NCBI GenBank assembly: GCA_019448385.1
Contig: JAGTXO010000040.1
Location: 248,001 to 312,000 of the forward strand
DNA: 64,000 nucleotides
From: Diacronema lutheri
Taxonomy: Eukaryota > Haptophyta > Pavlovophyceae > Pavlovales > Pavlovaceae
Reading direction: 5' to 3'
Below are positions 54,569 through 62,687 of this stretch, piece after piece. Position numbers and translations under genes: made by a program. The notes under the pieces were generated by a model, which worked only from the letters and a program-made list of their open reading frames with translations, was not told the origin of the DNA and did no database searches. The first letter of the stretch is position 1, and each line of letters begins with the position of its first letter.

Positions 54569-57163
54569 ATGGCGCCAAGATCGAAGCGCGGCCGGACGCG
54601 TCACGCGGTGTCTCACGAGGATGACGACGGCGCATGGCGTGACGACGACGCCTGCGCACTGCGCGCCGACGAGGCGCGCGAGGGCGAGGCCGCATTTACG
54701 CGCTATTACCGCGACGCGCAGCGCATCTGCCGCGACGCTGAGGATTGGCGCGCGCTGCTCGCGAGCCTGCGGACGCCGCTGCCCGTCTCCTTCCGAGTGA
54801 GCCGCGTGGCAGCGCGCCAGCCGGAGGTGGCCGCCGCGCTGTCGATCGCTGAGCCGCTCCTCCGCACCTCGCACCCGCTTGGCGCGCGCGGCTCGCGCAC
54901 GGCGCCGCCGGCGCGCCGCTTTGCAAGCGTGCATGGGTTGGACGCGTGGCAGCTCGGCTGCGATGCGCGCGCGCTGCGGCAGGCGGCCAAGCACGCGCCC
55001 GAGTCGGCGCTCGCGGCGCTCGGGCGTTGGATCATCGAGCACAACGCCTCGGGCGTGCTCACGCGCCAGGAGCTCGTCTCCATGGTGCGGCGCGCCGCCG
55101 CGCGTAACGCCGCGCGCCGCTCCGCGCAGTGCTCCGCCCTTCACGCCGCGCGCCACCGCGCGCCGCGCGCCGCGCGCCGCGACAGATACCGGTGGCGTTG
55201 CTTGAGGTGCAACCGGGGCAGGCCGTGCTCGACTTGTGCGCCGCTCCCGGATCCAAGTCAACCCAAGCGCTCGAGGCGCTTCTGTCGCCGCCGCCGCCGG
55301 CCGCGCGCCTCAGCCGCGGCGCCGGCGGCGCGCACGCGGGCGTGCAGCCGGCCGACGGCTCGGCGCAGCCGAGGTCGGAGCTGGCGCTCGCGCGCGGTGG
55401 GTTGCTCGTCGCCAACGAGCTCGACGGCGAGCGAAGCCACACGCTCGCGAATCGTTGCGCAGCGCTCGGCGCGGCGTGCGCGGCGCTCGTCGTGACCGCA
55501 CAGCGCGCACAGACGATGCCGCTCGCGAACGGCTGCGGCCAATTTGACCGCGTGATCTGCGACGTGCCGTGCTCGGGCGATGGCACCTTCCGCAAGTGCG
55601 TGCCGCGCGCCATGCCGCTGCGCGCTCGCGACCGCCTGGCGACGTCGCACTGTGGTGCAGTGGGAGGCCTTTCGACTGTATATACGTCGTGCGCGCGCGC
55701 CGCGGCCGACGACGCGCCCTGTTTCCGCGCCACGGCGCGCGCGCCTCGGTGCGCAGGTACCCGGACAAGTGGTCGCACTACGAGCCATATATTGGGCGTA
55801 CGCTCCACGCTCTTCAGCTCCAGATTGCGCTGCGCGGCGCGGCGTCGCTCGCTCCCGGCGGTCTCATCGCCTACTCGACGTGCTCCCTCAACCCCCTCGA
55901 GAACGAGGCGGTCGTCGGCGCGCTTGTGAGGCGCGCACGCGCCGCGCCGCCTTCGCGCGCGCGCGCGCGCGCGTTGCGCATGCGCGCACCATCGTGGCGC
56001 TCGCCGCGCGCCTCGCTCCGCGCAGATCCGAGCGACGGGCGGCGCGCTCGAGCTCTTGGACGCGGCGAGGCGCCTCGACGGGCAGCTGGTCACGCGGCCG
56101 GGTCTGACGAGCTGGAAGGTTCTCGACGACGCGGACCAGCCTCTGCAGAGCCACGCGCTCGTGCGCGCTGCCGCCAGGCGCACGGGCTGCGCGCACGGCG
56201 CGCGCTACCGCGCGTCCATGTGGCCCGCGGACGCTGCTGGAAACGACCTCCGGCGGTGCGCGCGCACCGGGCGCGCGACACGCGACACTCGCGCGCGCGT
56301 GCGCCGCGACACACGCCTGCGCGCGATGCGCGCCCGCGCGTGCCGCGACACGTGCCTGCGCCCTCGAGCCGCCGCACACGCGGGCGCCCTCGGCCATGCG
56401 CGCATGTGCGTGCGCCTACCGCCAACTTTCTGCCTCAAGCCCACCCACCCACCCACCACCCGCCTTGGGCGGCTGACACATGTGGCGCTCTAATCCGAAC
56501 CCTAACCCTAACCCTAACCCTAACCCTAACCCCTCGCGCAGATGCGTACGGCTACTGCCGCACGACAATGACACTGGCGGGTTTTTTGTCGCGCTGCTGC
56601 GCAAGCGCGCGCCATGGCCGCCGCCTCGCGTCGCGCGGCGAGTGGTGCCGTCGTCGCCACCCTCACTGGAGCCGCATGTTCAGTCAGCGCTCCTTGTCGA
56701 GGGCGGCGCGGCGGTGCGCGCGCTTTCTCAGGCACAGCTCACTGACCTCCGGCTCGAGGCGCCCGCGCTCCGGCTGCTGCTCGACGCGCTGGGCGGGGGT
56801 GCGCTGGGCGAGCGCGGCTGGCTCGTGCTCTGTGAGCGGTCGTTGCGCGCCGTGGGCGCCGGGGCGCGTAGCGAGCGCGAGCACGCGCCGCGCAGGCTTT
56901 TCCTGTGCACCGCGCGGGCGGCGAGCATCGTCGGCGCGGCCCCCGAGCTGGCCGGTGGCGAGCGCCCTGCCGGCGTCGATCGGCCGCTACGTGCCGTTGC
57001 GATTGGCGCGTGCGTCGCCGTCCGCCGGCGCGTGCGCGCCCGGCCGCGGCGTGCGGGCGCAGCCAATGCTGGCGGTGGCGTTAAAGGGGGAAGCGCGCCG
57101 ACCTCGGAGTGGCTGCTGACGCCTCTCGGCGCGCGCGTCGCCAGGGCTGAGCCTCCAGGCTGA
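54569..57163 (+). CDS. NSUN2: NSUN2/Trm4-type RNA cytosine-5 methyltransferase
   Basis: Five exons: 54569-55084, 55186-55595, 55757-55925, 56026-56255 and 56542-57163, giving 648 residues. Junctions rebuild conserved stretches: LVSM/IPVALLEVQPGQ, DGTFRK/YPDKWSHYE and LRR/CVRLLPHDNDTGGFFVALL. The SAM motif is VLDLCAAPGSKSTQ. The release cysteine is in CDVPCSGDGTFRK, and the catalytic Cys is in YSTCSLNPLENEAVV. WKVLDDADQPLQSH matches the PUA-adjacent NSUN2 segment. The enzyme makes m5C in tRNAs, using SAM, in nucleus or nucleolus. Intron 4 (56256-56541) ends in a run of CCCTAA telomere-type repeats directly before its acceptor. The C-terminal half of exon 5 is Ala/Arg-rich and less conserved. 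An upstream in-frame GTG was not used. Confidence 0.9.
56498..56533 (+). repeat. CCCTAA telomere-type array at the 3' end of an NSUN2 intron
   Basis: Five perfect CCCTAA units (56500-56529) followed by CCCC lie inside intron 4 and end 8 nt before the CAG acceptor (56539-56541). The array supplies several CTAAC branch-point matches and the pyrimidine tract. It is identical to the TTAGGG-type telomere repeat on the other strand. Confidence 0.9.
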
Positions 57164-57248
57164 GACCTTTTCAGCTTTTTCTAATTATTCCTATTTCTTG
57201 AAATACGTTTTGCCTACCTTGATAGCTTGAATCTTCGACGTCCGCAGG

Positions 57249-57566
57249 ATGGCCGCGTCCGCACCTGCCGGCGGCCAAGCGGCAGCCGAACATCACAATG
57301 CTTGACCGTGCGACGACGACTTGCCAATGCTCGGTTTGGACGCGGACGCCGAAGCCGGGCAAGCGGCCTCACAGACGTGCGCTTCGTCCGTCGCTGGCTT
57401 TTGGAAGCGGTCGGCGCCCTCCGCGCTAAACCCCAAAGGCGGGCGTGGGCGCGGGCAGAGCACGCTCGAGTACGTCGTGGCGGAGTGCAGGTGATACGCG
57501 AATTACATCGTGCCCGTCGTCGCGATCAACGCGCTTGTCATCGTCTTGCTCATCCTTCTGCTCTGA
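57249..57566 (+). CDS. small tail-anchored selenoprotein (in-frame UGA, downstream SECIS)
   Basis: Frame starting at 57249 or 57327 and ending TGA at 57564-57566. From ATG 57327 the product has 79 residues with Sec at position 56, encoded by TGA at 57492: GQSTLEYVVAECR-Sec-YANY. An uncharged helix (IVPVVAINALVIVLLILL) then runs to the stop, so the TGA sits just before a C-terminal membrane anchor. The motif is Cys-Arg-Sec. The codons after the TGA keep the high-GC third-position bias of genes here and give a clean hydrophobic helix, which argues for real coding. The ATG at 57249 has a better context (A at -3, G at +4) and is in the same frame. It would include a second in-frame TGA at 57303 (NA-Sec-PC) and give 105 residues. 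No intron can skip the 57492 TGA, since no AG lies between it and the helix. A form-II SECIS begins 42 nt downstream. The family is not recognised. Confidence 0.72.
57492..57494 (+). other. in-frame TGA predicted to encode selenocysteine
   Basis: This TGA keeps frame with the open sequence on both sides. It lies 72 nt before the terminating TGA and about 115 nt before the SECIS quartet, which meets the spacing needed for recoding in eukaryotes. Confidence 0.75.
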
Positions 57567-57594
57567 CGTGCGCATGTGCTGCACGGCTGTAGCG

Positions 57595-57675
57595 CGCTGA
57601 TGCGCCCGTGACCGTGCGCCTGCAAAAGCTGAGGTTCCGCTCAGAGCGGGCGCCCGTGATTGCGCGTCCGTGTGC
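57595..57675 (+). promoter_or_regulatory. SECIS element (form II)
   Basis: All core features can be paired by eye. The 5' quartet is GTGAC (TGAC at 57609-57612) facing TGAT at 57657-57660. Helix II is CGTGCGCCTGC (57613-57623) paired with GCGGGCGCCCG (57646-57656), with one U/C mismatch and one G-U pair. Exactly 11 nt after the quartet comes the unpaired AAAA (57624-57627). An apical mini-stem CTGAG/CTCAG (57629-57633 with 57640-57644) closes a GTTCCG loop, the form-II arrangement. A lower helix can form between GCGC at 57602-57605 and GCGC at 57662-57665 with a small internal loop. SECIS elements recruit SBP2 and the Sec-specific elongation factor to recode UGA. Confidence 0.9.
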
Positions 57676-57728
57676 ATGCATTGTAGTTTCACTAGTCATC
57701 CGTGCCAGACGCAACGGCGCCAGTTTCA

Positions 57729-57757
<29 letters not shown>
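57729..57757. repeat. G29 homopolymer
   Basis: An uninterrupted run of 29 G lies between the SECIS and the 3' end of the minus-strand kinase gene. It is a likely replication-slippage site and a G-quadruplex former. Confidence 0.85.
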
Positions 57758-57759
<2 letters not shown>

Positions 57760-57768
57760 GCGAGTCAC

Positions 57769-59211
57769 TCACGCTGTCGCGCACGAGAGACCCTCCCTCT
57801 CCCCTTCCCTCCCCTCCCCGAGGAGCTCGGCCAGGAGCTCGGCCAGTCGCTCGGAGACGCGCCGAGCGTCCGGTCGCTCGCGCGCGTCGAAGGCGAGGCA
57901 GTCGCGCATGAGCGCACTGAGTGGCGCGGGCGTGTCGGCGGGCAGTGGCGCATGATCGAGCGGGCTCGTGCCCGAGGCGGCCGCGCGCATCATCTCCGCC
58001 TCGGCCAGGTTGGCGTACGGGAGGGCGCCGGCGGCGAGCTCGTACAGCAGCGCGCCGAAGCTGTACACGTCCGCCGCGCACCCGCAATGCACCGCCCCGT
58101 CCGCGCCAAGCAGCTCGGGCGCCATCCAGCCGGGCGTGCCGATGCCGAGAGAGTCTGACTCATTGGCGGGAAGCACGCACGCGCTTCCAAAGTCACACAG
58201 GAGCGCGGAGGCGGCGGGCGCGGCGCGGCCGGTGGCGGGGTCCGCCGCGCTGAGCAACACGTTGGACGCCTTCACGTCGCGATGCAGCACCGGTGGCTGC
58301 AGGCTGTGCATGTGCTCGAGCGCGGCGCACACGTTGAGCGCGCGCCGCACGTCGCGCGCCCATCGGCTGCGCGCGGGCTGCGCGGCCGGCACCGCTGGAG
58401 CTCGGCGCGCGTCGATGCGCTCGTCGCGGCCGACGCCGACGTCTCCGCCCGTGCCCACCGCGCGCCCCGCGTTGTGCACGTCGTCGTGGAGCGAGCCTCC
58501 GGCCGCCCACTGCAGCACGAGCATCCGCGGCGCGCGCGCGGTCGCGCCAAGGAAGCGAACAATGGAGCGGTGCGCGCCAAGCGAGCTGAGCATCAGCGCC
58601 TCCGCCGCGTGCGTCGCCTCGCCCTCCGCGTCCTCCGGAAACACCTTTGCGACGGCCTCCATGCCGCGCCAGGTTGCGCGCGCGCACCGCGCGTACGACG
58701 CGCGCGCGCGCAGCGGCTCGCCGAGCGTGACTTTGAGCGGGTCGATCAGGTGGCCACGAGCGGCGAGGGACTCGACGAGAGACGAGGCGGGCGGCGGCGC
58801 GCCGCCGCGCGCGCGGCCGTCCGCGCTGGCGGCCGGCACTGCGTGCCGAACGCTCCACGGCGCGCGACGCGCGAGCGCGAGCGCGAGCGAGCGCGCAGCG
58901 CCGTACGACGCGTAGACGGCGGAGACGATTGCATACCGAGCACGCACCGACACCGAGCACCTCGCGCGCATCGCCTCGGCGCTCCGCCGCGCGTACACCT
59001 CTCGTGCGCGCGCGCCGAGCCAGCACGCCGTGGTGCGTGAGGCGCTCAGCCCGCGCCGGAGCCCGACGCCTGCCTTGGCCGTAATGCGCGGCGCATGACC
59101 CACGAGCGATGGCCTGGCCGATCGCACAGGCGAGCGCGGGACGCGCGAGATCGCCGGTGAGCGCACCGGCGAGGACTGCCCGTCTCCCTGTCGTTCACGA
59201 GCGGTCTTCAT
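57769..59211 (-). CDS. TKL-like serine/threonine protein kinase
   Basis: A single frame with ATG at 59211 (MKTARERQGD) gives 480 residues. The kinase domain is in the C-terminal two thirds. The conserved Lys is in EAVAKVFPED, then VLQWAAGGSLHDDV, the catalytic loop VLHRDVKASNVLL, CDFGSA, and GIGTPGWMAPELLG, followed by AADVYSFGALLYELAAGALPY and ERPDARRVSERL. The Gly-rich loop is poor (VTLGEPLRARASYARC), so ATP binding may be atypical although Lys, Asp and DFG are intact. The pattern GTPGWMAPE plus DVYSFG is typical of tyrosine-kinase-like kinases. The first 130 residues are Ala/Arg/Ser-rich and hold a weak hydrophobic patch. Substrate unknown. Confidence 0.85.
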   Translation of the reverse strand: MKTARERQGDGQSSPVRSPAISRVPRSPVRSARPSLVGHAPRITAKAGVGLRRGLSASRTTACWLGARAREVYARRSAEAMRARCSVSVRARYAIVSAVYASYGAARSLALALARRAPWSVRHAVPAASADGRARGGAPPPASSLVESLAARGHLIDPLKVTLGEPLRARASYARCARATWRGMEAVAKVFPEDAEGEATHAAEALMLSSLGAHRSIVRFLGATARAPRMLVLQWAAGGSLHDDVHNAGRAVGTGGDVGVGRDERIDARRAPAVPAAQPARSRWARDVRRALNVCAALEHMHSLQPPVLHRDVKASNVLLSAADPATGRAAPAASALLCDFGSACVLPANESDSLGIGTPGWMAPELLGADGAVHCGCAADVYSFGALLYELAAGALPYANLAEAEMMRAAASGTSPLDHAPLPADTPAPLSALMRDCLAFDARERPDARRVSERLAELLAELLGEGREGEREGLSCATA

Positions 59212-59257
59212 CGATGACGACGTGAAACGGCAATGGCGTGAGGTGGAGCAGCGCAAA
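59212..59257. promoter_or_regulatory. 46-bp divergent start region
   Basis: The start codons of the TKL-like kinase (minus) and the alpha/beta hydrolase (plus) are separated by 46 bp, so transcription units must overlap or share a minimal promoter. Confidence 0.45.
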
Positions 59258-60460
59258 ATGCTGTCGCACGCGGCGAACGAGCTAGTGTGGCTCGCCCTCT
59301 ACCTGGCGCTCAGCGCCGTCCTAGGCATCTTCGCCCTACCCGTCTGCCTGGCGCTCATGGCGCTCGCCTTTTTCGTCGCGTGGGCGTGGCTGCTCGCCGG
59401 CCGGCTGTCGACAAGGCTCGACGCGCCGCGGCTGCGCGAGCCGGCGATCCCAGAGTTCGAGCAGCGCACGTGCACGAGCCACGACGGGCTGGTGCTCTCA
59501 TACGCCGTCTCCCGTCCGCGTGCGCCCGACGGCGCGCCGGCCGCCGCCGCGGCCGGCGTCGAGCCGCGCAAGTGCGTGCTGCTGTGCGAGCCCCTCGGCC
59601 AGTCCGGCCCGCTCGTCTTCGCGCCGCTGCTTGCGACGCTCGGTCCAGAATACGTGTTCGTCACGTGGGACTATCGCGGCTTCTTTAAGAGCGCGCTCCC
59701 GCAGCGCAAGCGCCGCATCTCCATCTCCGCGCACGCCGACGACGCCGCGACCGTGCTACGCGCCGCCGGCTTTTCGCGCGCGTCCATCTGCGTCGGCCAC
59801 TCGCTGGGCGTGCAGGTGGCGCTCGAGCTGACGCTCTTGTGGCCGGAGCGCGTCGAGCGCCTCGTCTTGCTCAACGGTTGCGCGGGCCAGGCCTTCCAGA
59901 CCGCCTTCCAGCCCGTCGTGAGGCTGCCGCTGATCGGGACGGCGACGCGCGAATTCGTGCGCGCGCTGCAGCGCAGACCCGAACGCTTCTACGCGGCGCA
60001 GCCGCTGCTCGCGCCGCTGCTGCGGCACGTGATTAGCCCCGTGTTCTGCGCGCTCTTCGGCTCGCCGCTGCTGCGCCGCGTGCTCGGACCAAACTACCTG
60101 TACGCCTTTTGGCGAGATTACATGGCGGGGCTCGACGCCTCGCGCGGCCCGCACAACCTCGAGCACTTCCTCCTCTCGTTCCTCGAGATCGACGCGCACT
60201 CGGCGGCGCATCTGCTCGACAAGATCGACCAGCCCGCGCTCGTCATCTCGGGCATGCTCGACCTGCTCGTCCCAGCGCTCGTCTCGGCCGAGATGGTCGC
60301 GCGGATGCGCCGCGCCGAGCACCGGTGCGACCCCCTCTCGACGCACTCGACGCTGCTCGAGAGCCCCGAGTGGGCGCTGCACCACATCCACCGCTTCCTC
60401 GCGCGCACGTCGAGCCTGGATCTCGACGTCGCAAGCCAGATGCAACGCAAGTCGCTTTGA
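59258..60460 (+). CDS. membrane-anchored alpha/beta hydrolase
   Basis: ATG at 59258 gives 400 residues. One or two hydrophobic segments lie at residues 10-55 (ELVWLALYLALSAVLGIFAL and ALMALAFFVAWAWLLAG), a membrane anchor before the catalytic fold. The fold shows LLCEPLGQSGPLVF, VTWDYRGFFKSALP, the nucleophile elbow VGHSLGVQVALE (Ser), LVLLNGCAGQAF, VISGMLDLLVP with the likely acid Asp, and HSTLLESPEWALHHIHRFL with the likely catalytic His. This is the layout of epoxide-hydrolase/lipase-like ABHD proteins. No lid signature identifies a substrate; lipid or ester hydrolysis at a membrane is a fair inference. An upstream in-frame GTG was not used. Confidence 0.85.
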   Translation: MLSHAANELVWLALYLALSAVLGIFALPVCLALMALAFFVAWAWLLAGRLSTRLDAPRLREPAIPEFEQRTCTSHDGLVLSYAVSRPRAPDGAPAAAAAGVEPRKCVLLCEPLGQSGPLVFAPLLATLGPEYVFVTWDYRGFFKSALPQRKRRISISAHADDAATVLRAAGFSRASICVGHSLGVQVALELTLLWPERVERLVLLNGCAGQAFQTAFQPVVRLPLIGTATREFVRALQRRPERFYAAQPLLAPLLRHVISPVFCALFGSPLLRRVLGPNYLYAFWRDYMAGLDASRGPHNLEHFLLSFLEIDAHSAAHLLDKIDQPALVISGMLDLLVPALVSAEMVARMRRAEHRCDPLSTHSTLLESPEWALHHIHRFLARTSSLDLDVASQMQRKSL

Positions 60461-60511
60461 GAGAGTGGAGGGGTTGGGCGGGGATTGAGAGCTATGCGAA
60501 CATTCTCGAGT

Positions 60512-61732
60512 TCACCTCGACGCAGTCAGCAACATCCTCGAGAAGCCGAGTGCCCGCCTCGACCCCGAGATCTGCAAGAGCACCTGTTCCCGGTTGGCCG
60601 CGAGGGCCTCCTGGCGGTGCGCAATCTCCGCTGCGCTCATAGCGCGCAGGAACTCGAGCAGACCAGCCGGCCGGTTGACAAAGTCGGCTGTCGGGTACTT
60701 GATCCAAAACGACTCGTATGGGTACGGCACGGGCAGAAGGTGCGAGCCTGCGCGCGACCCGAACGGCCCTTGGAGCTTGTCGCATATCACCACAGGAATG
60801 CAGCCAGCCGCAATTGTCGTGACAAAGCGCGAGGTCGTGCAGATGTCGCCCGCAGGGCAGAGGCAAAAGATCGACGCGGCCATCATCCTACCCATCGCTT
60901 CGTACTTGCTTGAGTTCGCGTCGTCGTGCCCGCCCGCCGCCTTGAGTGAGCCGACCAGGTCGCGCAGCTGCTGCGAGCGCTTGCGCGCGAGCAGCTCGAG
61001 CGCTTTCATCGTACACGGCTGCGCGGGCAAGCTCGCGCCTGCGCTTAGGCTGCGCAGCACGTCACCGCGGAGGCCGACGTCAACATGCACATCGTCGGCG
61101 GATTCGAGCAGCAGCTGGCCGACCTCGCAGCGGATCCGCCTGCCCGTGCAGCACACGTCGAGCCCGCCTGCAAAGAAGAGGAAGATCGGACGCGGCGCGT
61201 GCGGCGAGAAGGCGCGAAGCGCCACCTGGTTGGGCTGGTGGCCCGTGTCGAACGTGCACCGGCCTACGGCGCTTGAGCGCGGTGTGGGCCAGATGCGGCC
61301 AGAGGATTTCATCCGTCCGACGGTCGTCCGTGCGAGGAGCGTGTTGAGTGGAAAAATGCGCTGCGCGAGGGATGCGCTGATCAGGCGCATGCCCGCTGGC
61401 GCTGGGCCGCGCTTGTCAACGTAGCCGAGCACGCGCTGCGGAGTGGCGTACGTCACCTGGAACGACTTTGATGACACCCAAAAGTGGCGCTCAGGCGCGC
61501 GCCGAAAGTGCGGCGAGCGCTGGAGCGCCTTGTGCGCCGACTTGATCCGCTCGGCTTGGCGTATGCCTTTGCACGTCCCAAGCATGGAAGCTCGAGGATT
61601 CCCACAGCGGCGCGTAGAAGAGCGCAGCCTCGCTTGCGTTGAGCCTCGCTTGCGTTGCGCGTGCGGCACGGGTGCGCGCGGAACGTTCTGAGTGAGTATA
61701 TGCAGCAAGCTCCTGGTCGTAGCACGGGTCAT
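60512..61732 (-). CDS. exostosin-type (GT47) glycosyltransferase
   Basis: ATG at 61732 (MTRATTRSLLHIL) gives 406 residues. The C-terminal half carries the exostosin pattern: RPIFLFFAGGLDV, SSKYEAMGRMMAASIFCLCPAGDICTTSRF, then TIAAGCIPVVICDKLQGPFGS and PTADFVNRP with LLEFLRAMS. These correspond to the ...L..S+FCL.P.G......R..+AI..GCIPV+..D.. region of GT47 proteins, which build heparan-like or cell-wall polysaccharides in the Golgi. The N-terminal 120 residues are basic and lack a clear type-II signal anchor, so a further 5' exon may exist; the frame stays open upstream to 61903. The base composition is slightly less GC-rich than its neighbours. Confidence 0.78.
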   Translation of the reverse strand: MTRATTRSLLHILTQNVPRAPVPHAQRKRGSTQARLRSSTRRCGNPRASMLGTCKGIRQAERIKSAHKALQRSPHFRRAPERHFWVSSKSFQVTYATPQRVLGYVDKRGPAPAGMRLISASLAQRIFPLNTLLARTTVGRMKSSGRIWPTPRSSAVGRCTFDTGHQPNQVALRAFSPHAPRPIFLFFAGGLDVCCTGRRIRCEVGQLLLESADDVHVDVGLRGDVLRSLSAGASLPAQPCTMKALELLARKRSQQLRDLVGSLKAAGGHDDANSSKYEAMGRMMAASIFCLCPAGDICTTSRFVTTIAAGCIPVVICDKLQGPFGSRAGSHLLPVPYPYESFWIKYPTADFVNRPAGLLEFLRAMSAAEIAHRQEALAANREQVLLQISGSRRALGFSRMLLTASR

Positions 61733-61896
61733 CCGCGCCAGACCGACCCCCCTTCTTGTACAGAGCGTGCGTTCTCGTCGCGCCGAACGTCCGTCGTCAT
61801 TCGTTGGTCGTTGGTGGCTACTCGGTCCCCCTGAACACAGCGTCGTTGGACTCGGAGCCACTGGATTTTGAACACGGCCGTTTCCCGCGCTTTCCG
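61733..61896. promoter_or_regulatory. divergent region, exostosin / RING gene
   Basis: A 164-bp spacer between opposite starts. Both flanking frames are open through it, so either protein could be N-terminally longer if a non-annotated exon is used. No clear core-promoter motif. Confidence 0.35.
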
Positions 61897-62667
61897 ATGG
61901 CACACGCCTGCACGATGGCGTGCAGCCAGGCGGATGAGGGGAACAACTGCTCGATCTGCGTGGAGCCGCTCGCGGACGGGCTCGTGATCATCTCGTGCGG
62001 GCACGTCTTCCACCAGCGGTGCATTGCGCGCTGTGAGAAGAGGGAGTGCCCGCTCTGCCGCACGAGCCTGTGCGCAAAGGGGCCCCCGCGCAAGCTCCTT
62101 CCGCACCTCGTGTGCGACGACCGCGTCGCGCCGGCGAAGGGGTCCGATCCTGCGGCGGGCGGCGAGACAGTCGCAGACCTTCTGGCCCATATCAACGAGG
62201 CGAGCGAGCGGAAGGTCCGGCTGCGCGCGGCCATCTCCGATTCAGCCGCTCAGTTCGAACGACTGCGCGCGCGCAAGCGCGAGCTGGAGAGCAAGACGGT
62301 GCGCGTGCACGGCGACGTGGAGCGGCTGCTGCGGTTGCACGCGCGCAGCATGCCAGTGGACGAGCCGCTGCTCAGTCACGCGCGCATCGAACCGAGCCGC
62401 GCCGCCCTCGAGCCCGCCGCGCTGGAGCGGCAGCGTGCGCGGCTCGCGTCGCGCTGCAGGGAGCTGCTGCGCGGCAAGCTCGAGCTGAAAAAGGAGCTGA
62501 GGGCGAGCGCGCTCAAGGAGCAGGAGGAGGCGCGGCTACTCGCCACGATTGCGCAGCTTAAAACCGAGCTCGAGGGCGCGCAGCAAGAGCTCGAGAGGGA
62601 GCAGCGTGCGTCGACATCGTGCGACTGGTCGCGTGGGGGAGGGGGGAGTGGGGGGGCTCTGGTCTGA
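61897..62667 (+). CDS. RING-finger / coiled-coil protein, probable E3 ubiquitin ligase
   Basis: ATG at 61897 gives 256 residues. A RING finger fills residues about 14-58. It reads CSICVEPLADGLVIISCGH, then FHQRCIARC and ECPLCR, a complete C3HC4-type set. A helical region with heptad-like repeats follows from about 100 to 245 (SDSAAQFERLRARKRELESK, KLELKKELRASALKEQEEAR, LKTELEGAQQELEREQ), predicting a coiled coil. N-terminal RING plus long coiled coil resembles TRAIP-type ligases, but no PIP box is seen, so that assignment is tentative. A Gly run encoded by GGGGGAGGGGGGAG lies at the C-terminus. It converges with the phosphatase gene, with only 20 bp between stops. Confidence 0.82.
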   Translation: MAHACTMACSQADEGNNCSICVEPLADGLVIISCGHVFHQRCIARCEKRECPLCRTSLCAKGPPRKLLPHLVCDDRVAPAKGSDPAAGGETVADLLAHINEASERKVRLRAAISDSAAQFERLRARKRELESKTVRVHGDVERLLRLHARSMPVDEPLLSHARIEPSRAALEPAALERQRARLASRCRELLRGKLELKKELRASALKEQEEARLLATIAQLKTELEGAQQELEREQRASTSCDWSRGGGGSGGALV

Positions 62668-62687
62668 ATTGAATCTCAAACGCACAA

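Noticed and set aside
57227-57592. 121-codon frame overlapping the selenoprotein
   Set aside because: Arg-rich shadow without start context; the frame through the TGA gives a clean membrane helix and is followed by a SECIS.
57426-57692. Minus-strand 88-codon frame opposite the selenoprotein and SECIS
   Set aside because: No motif or hydrophobic pattern; it overlaps the SECIS and explains none of its paired structure.
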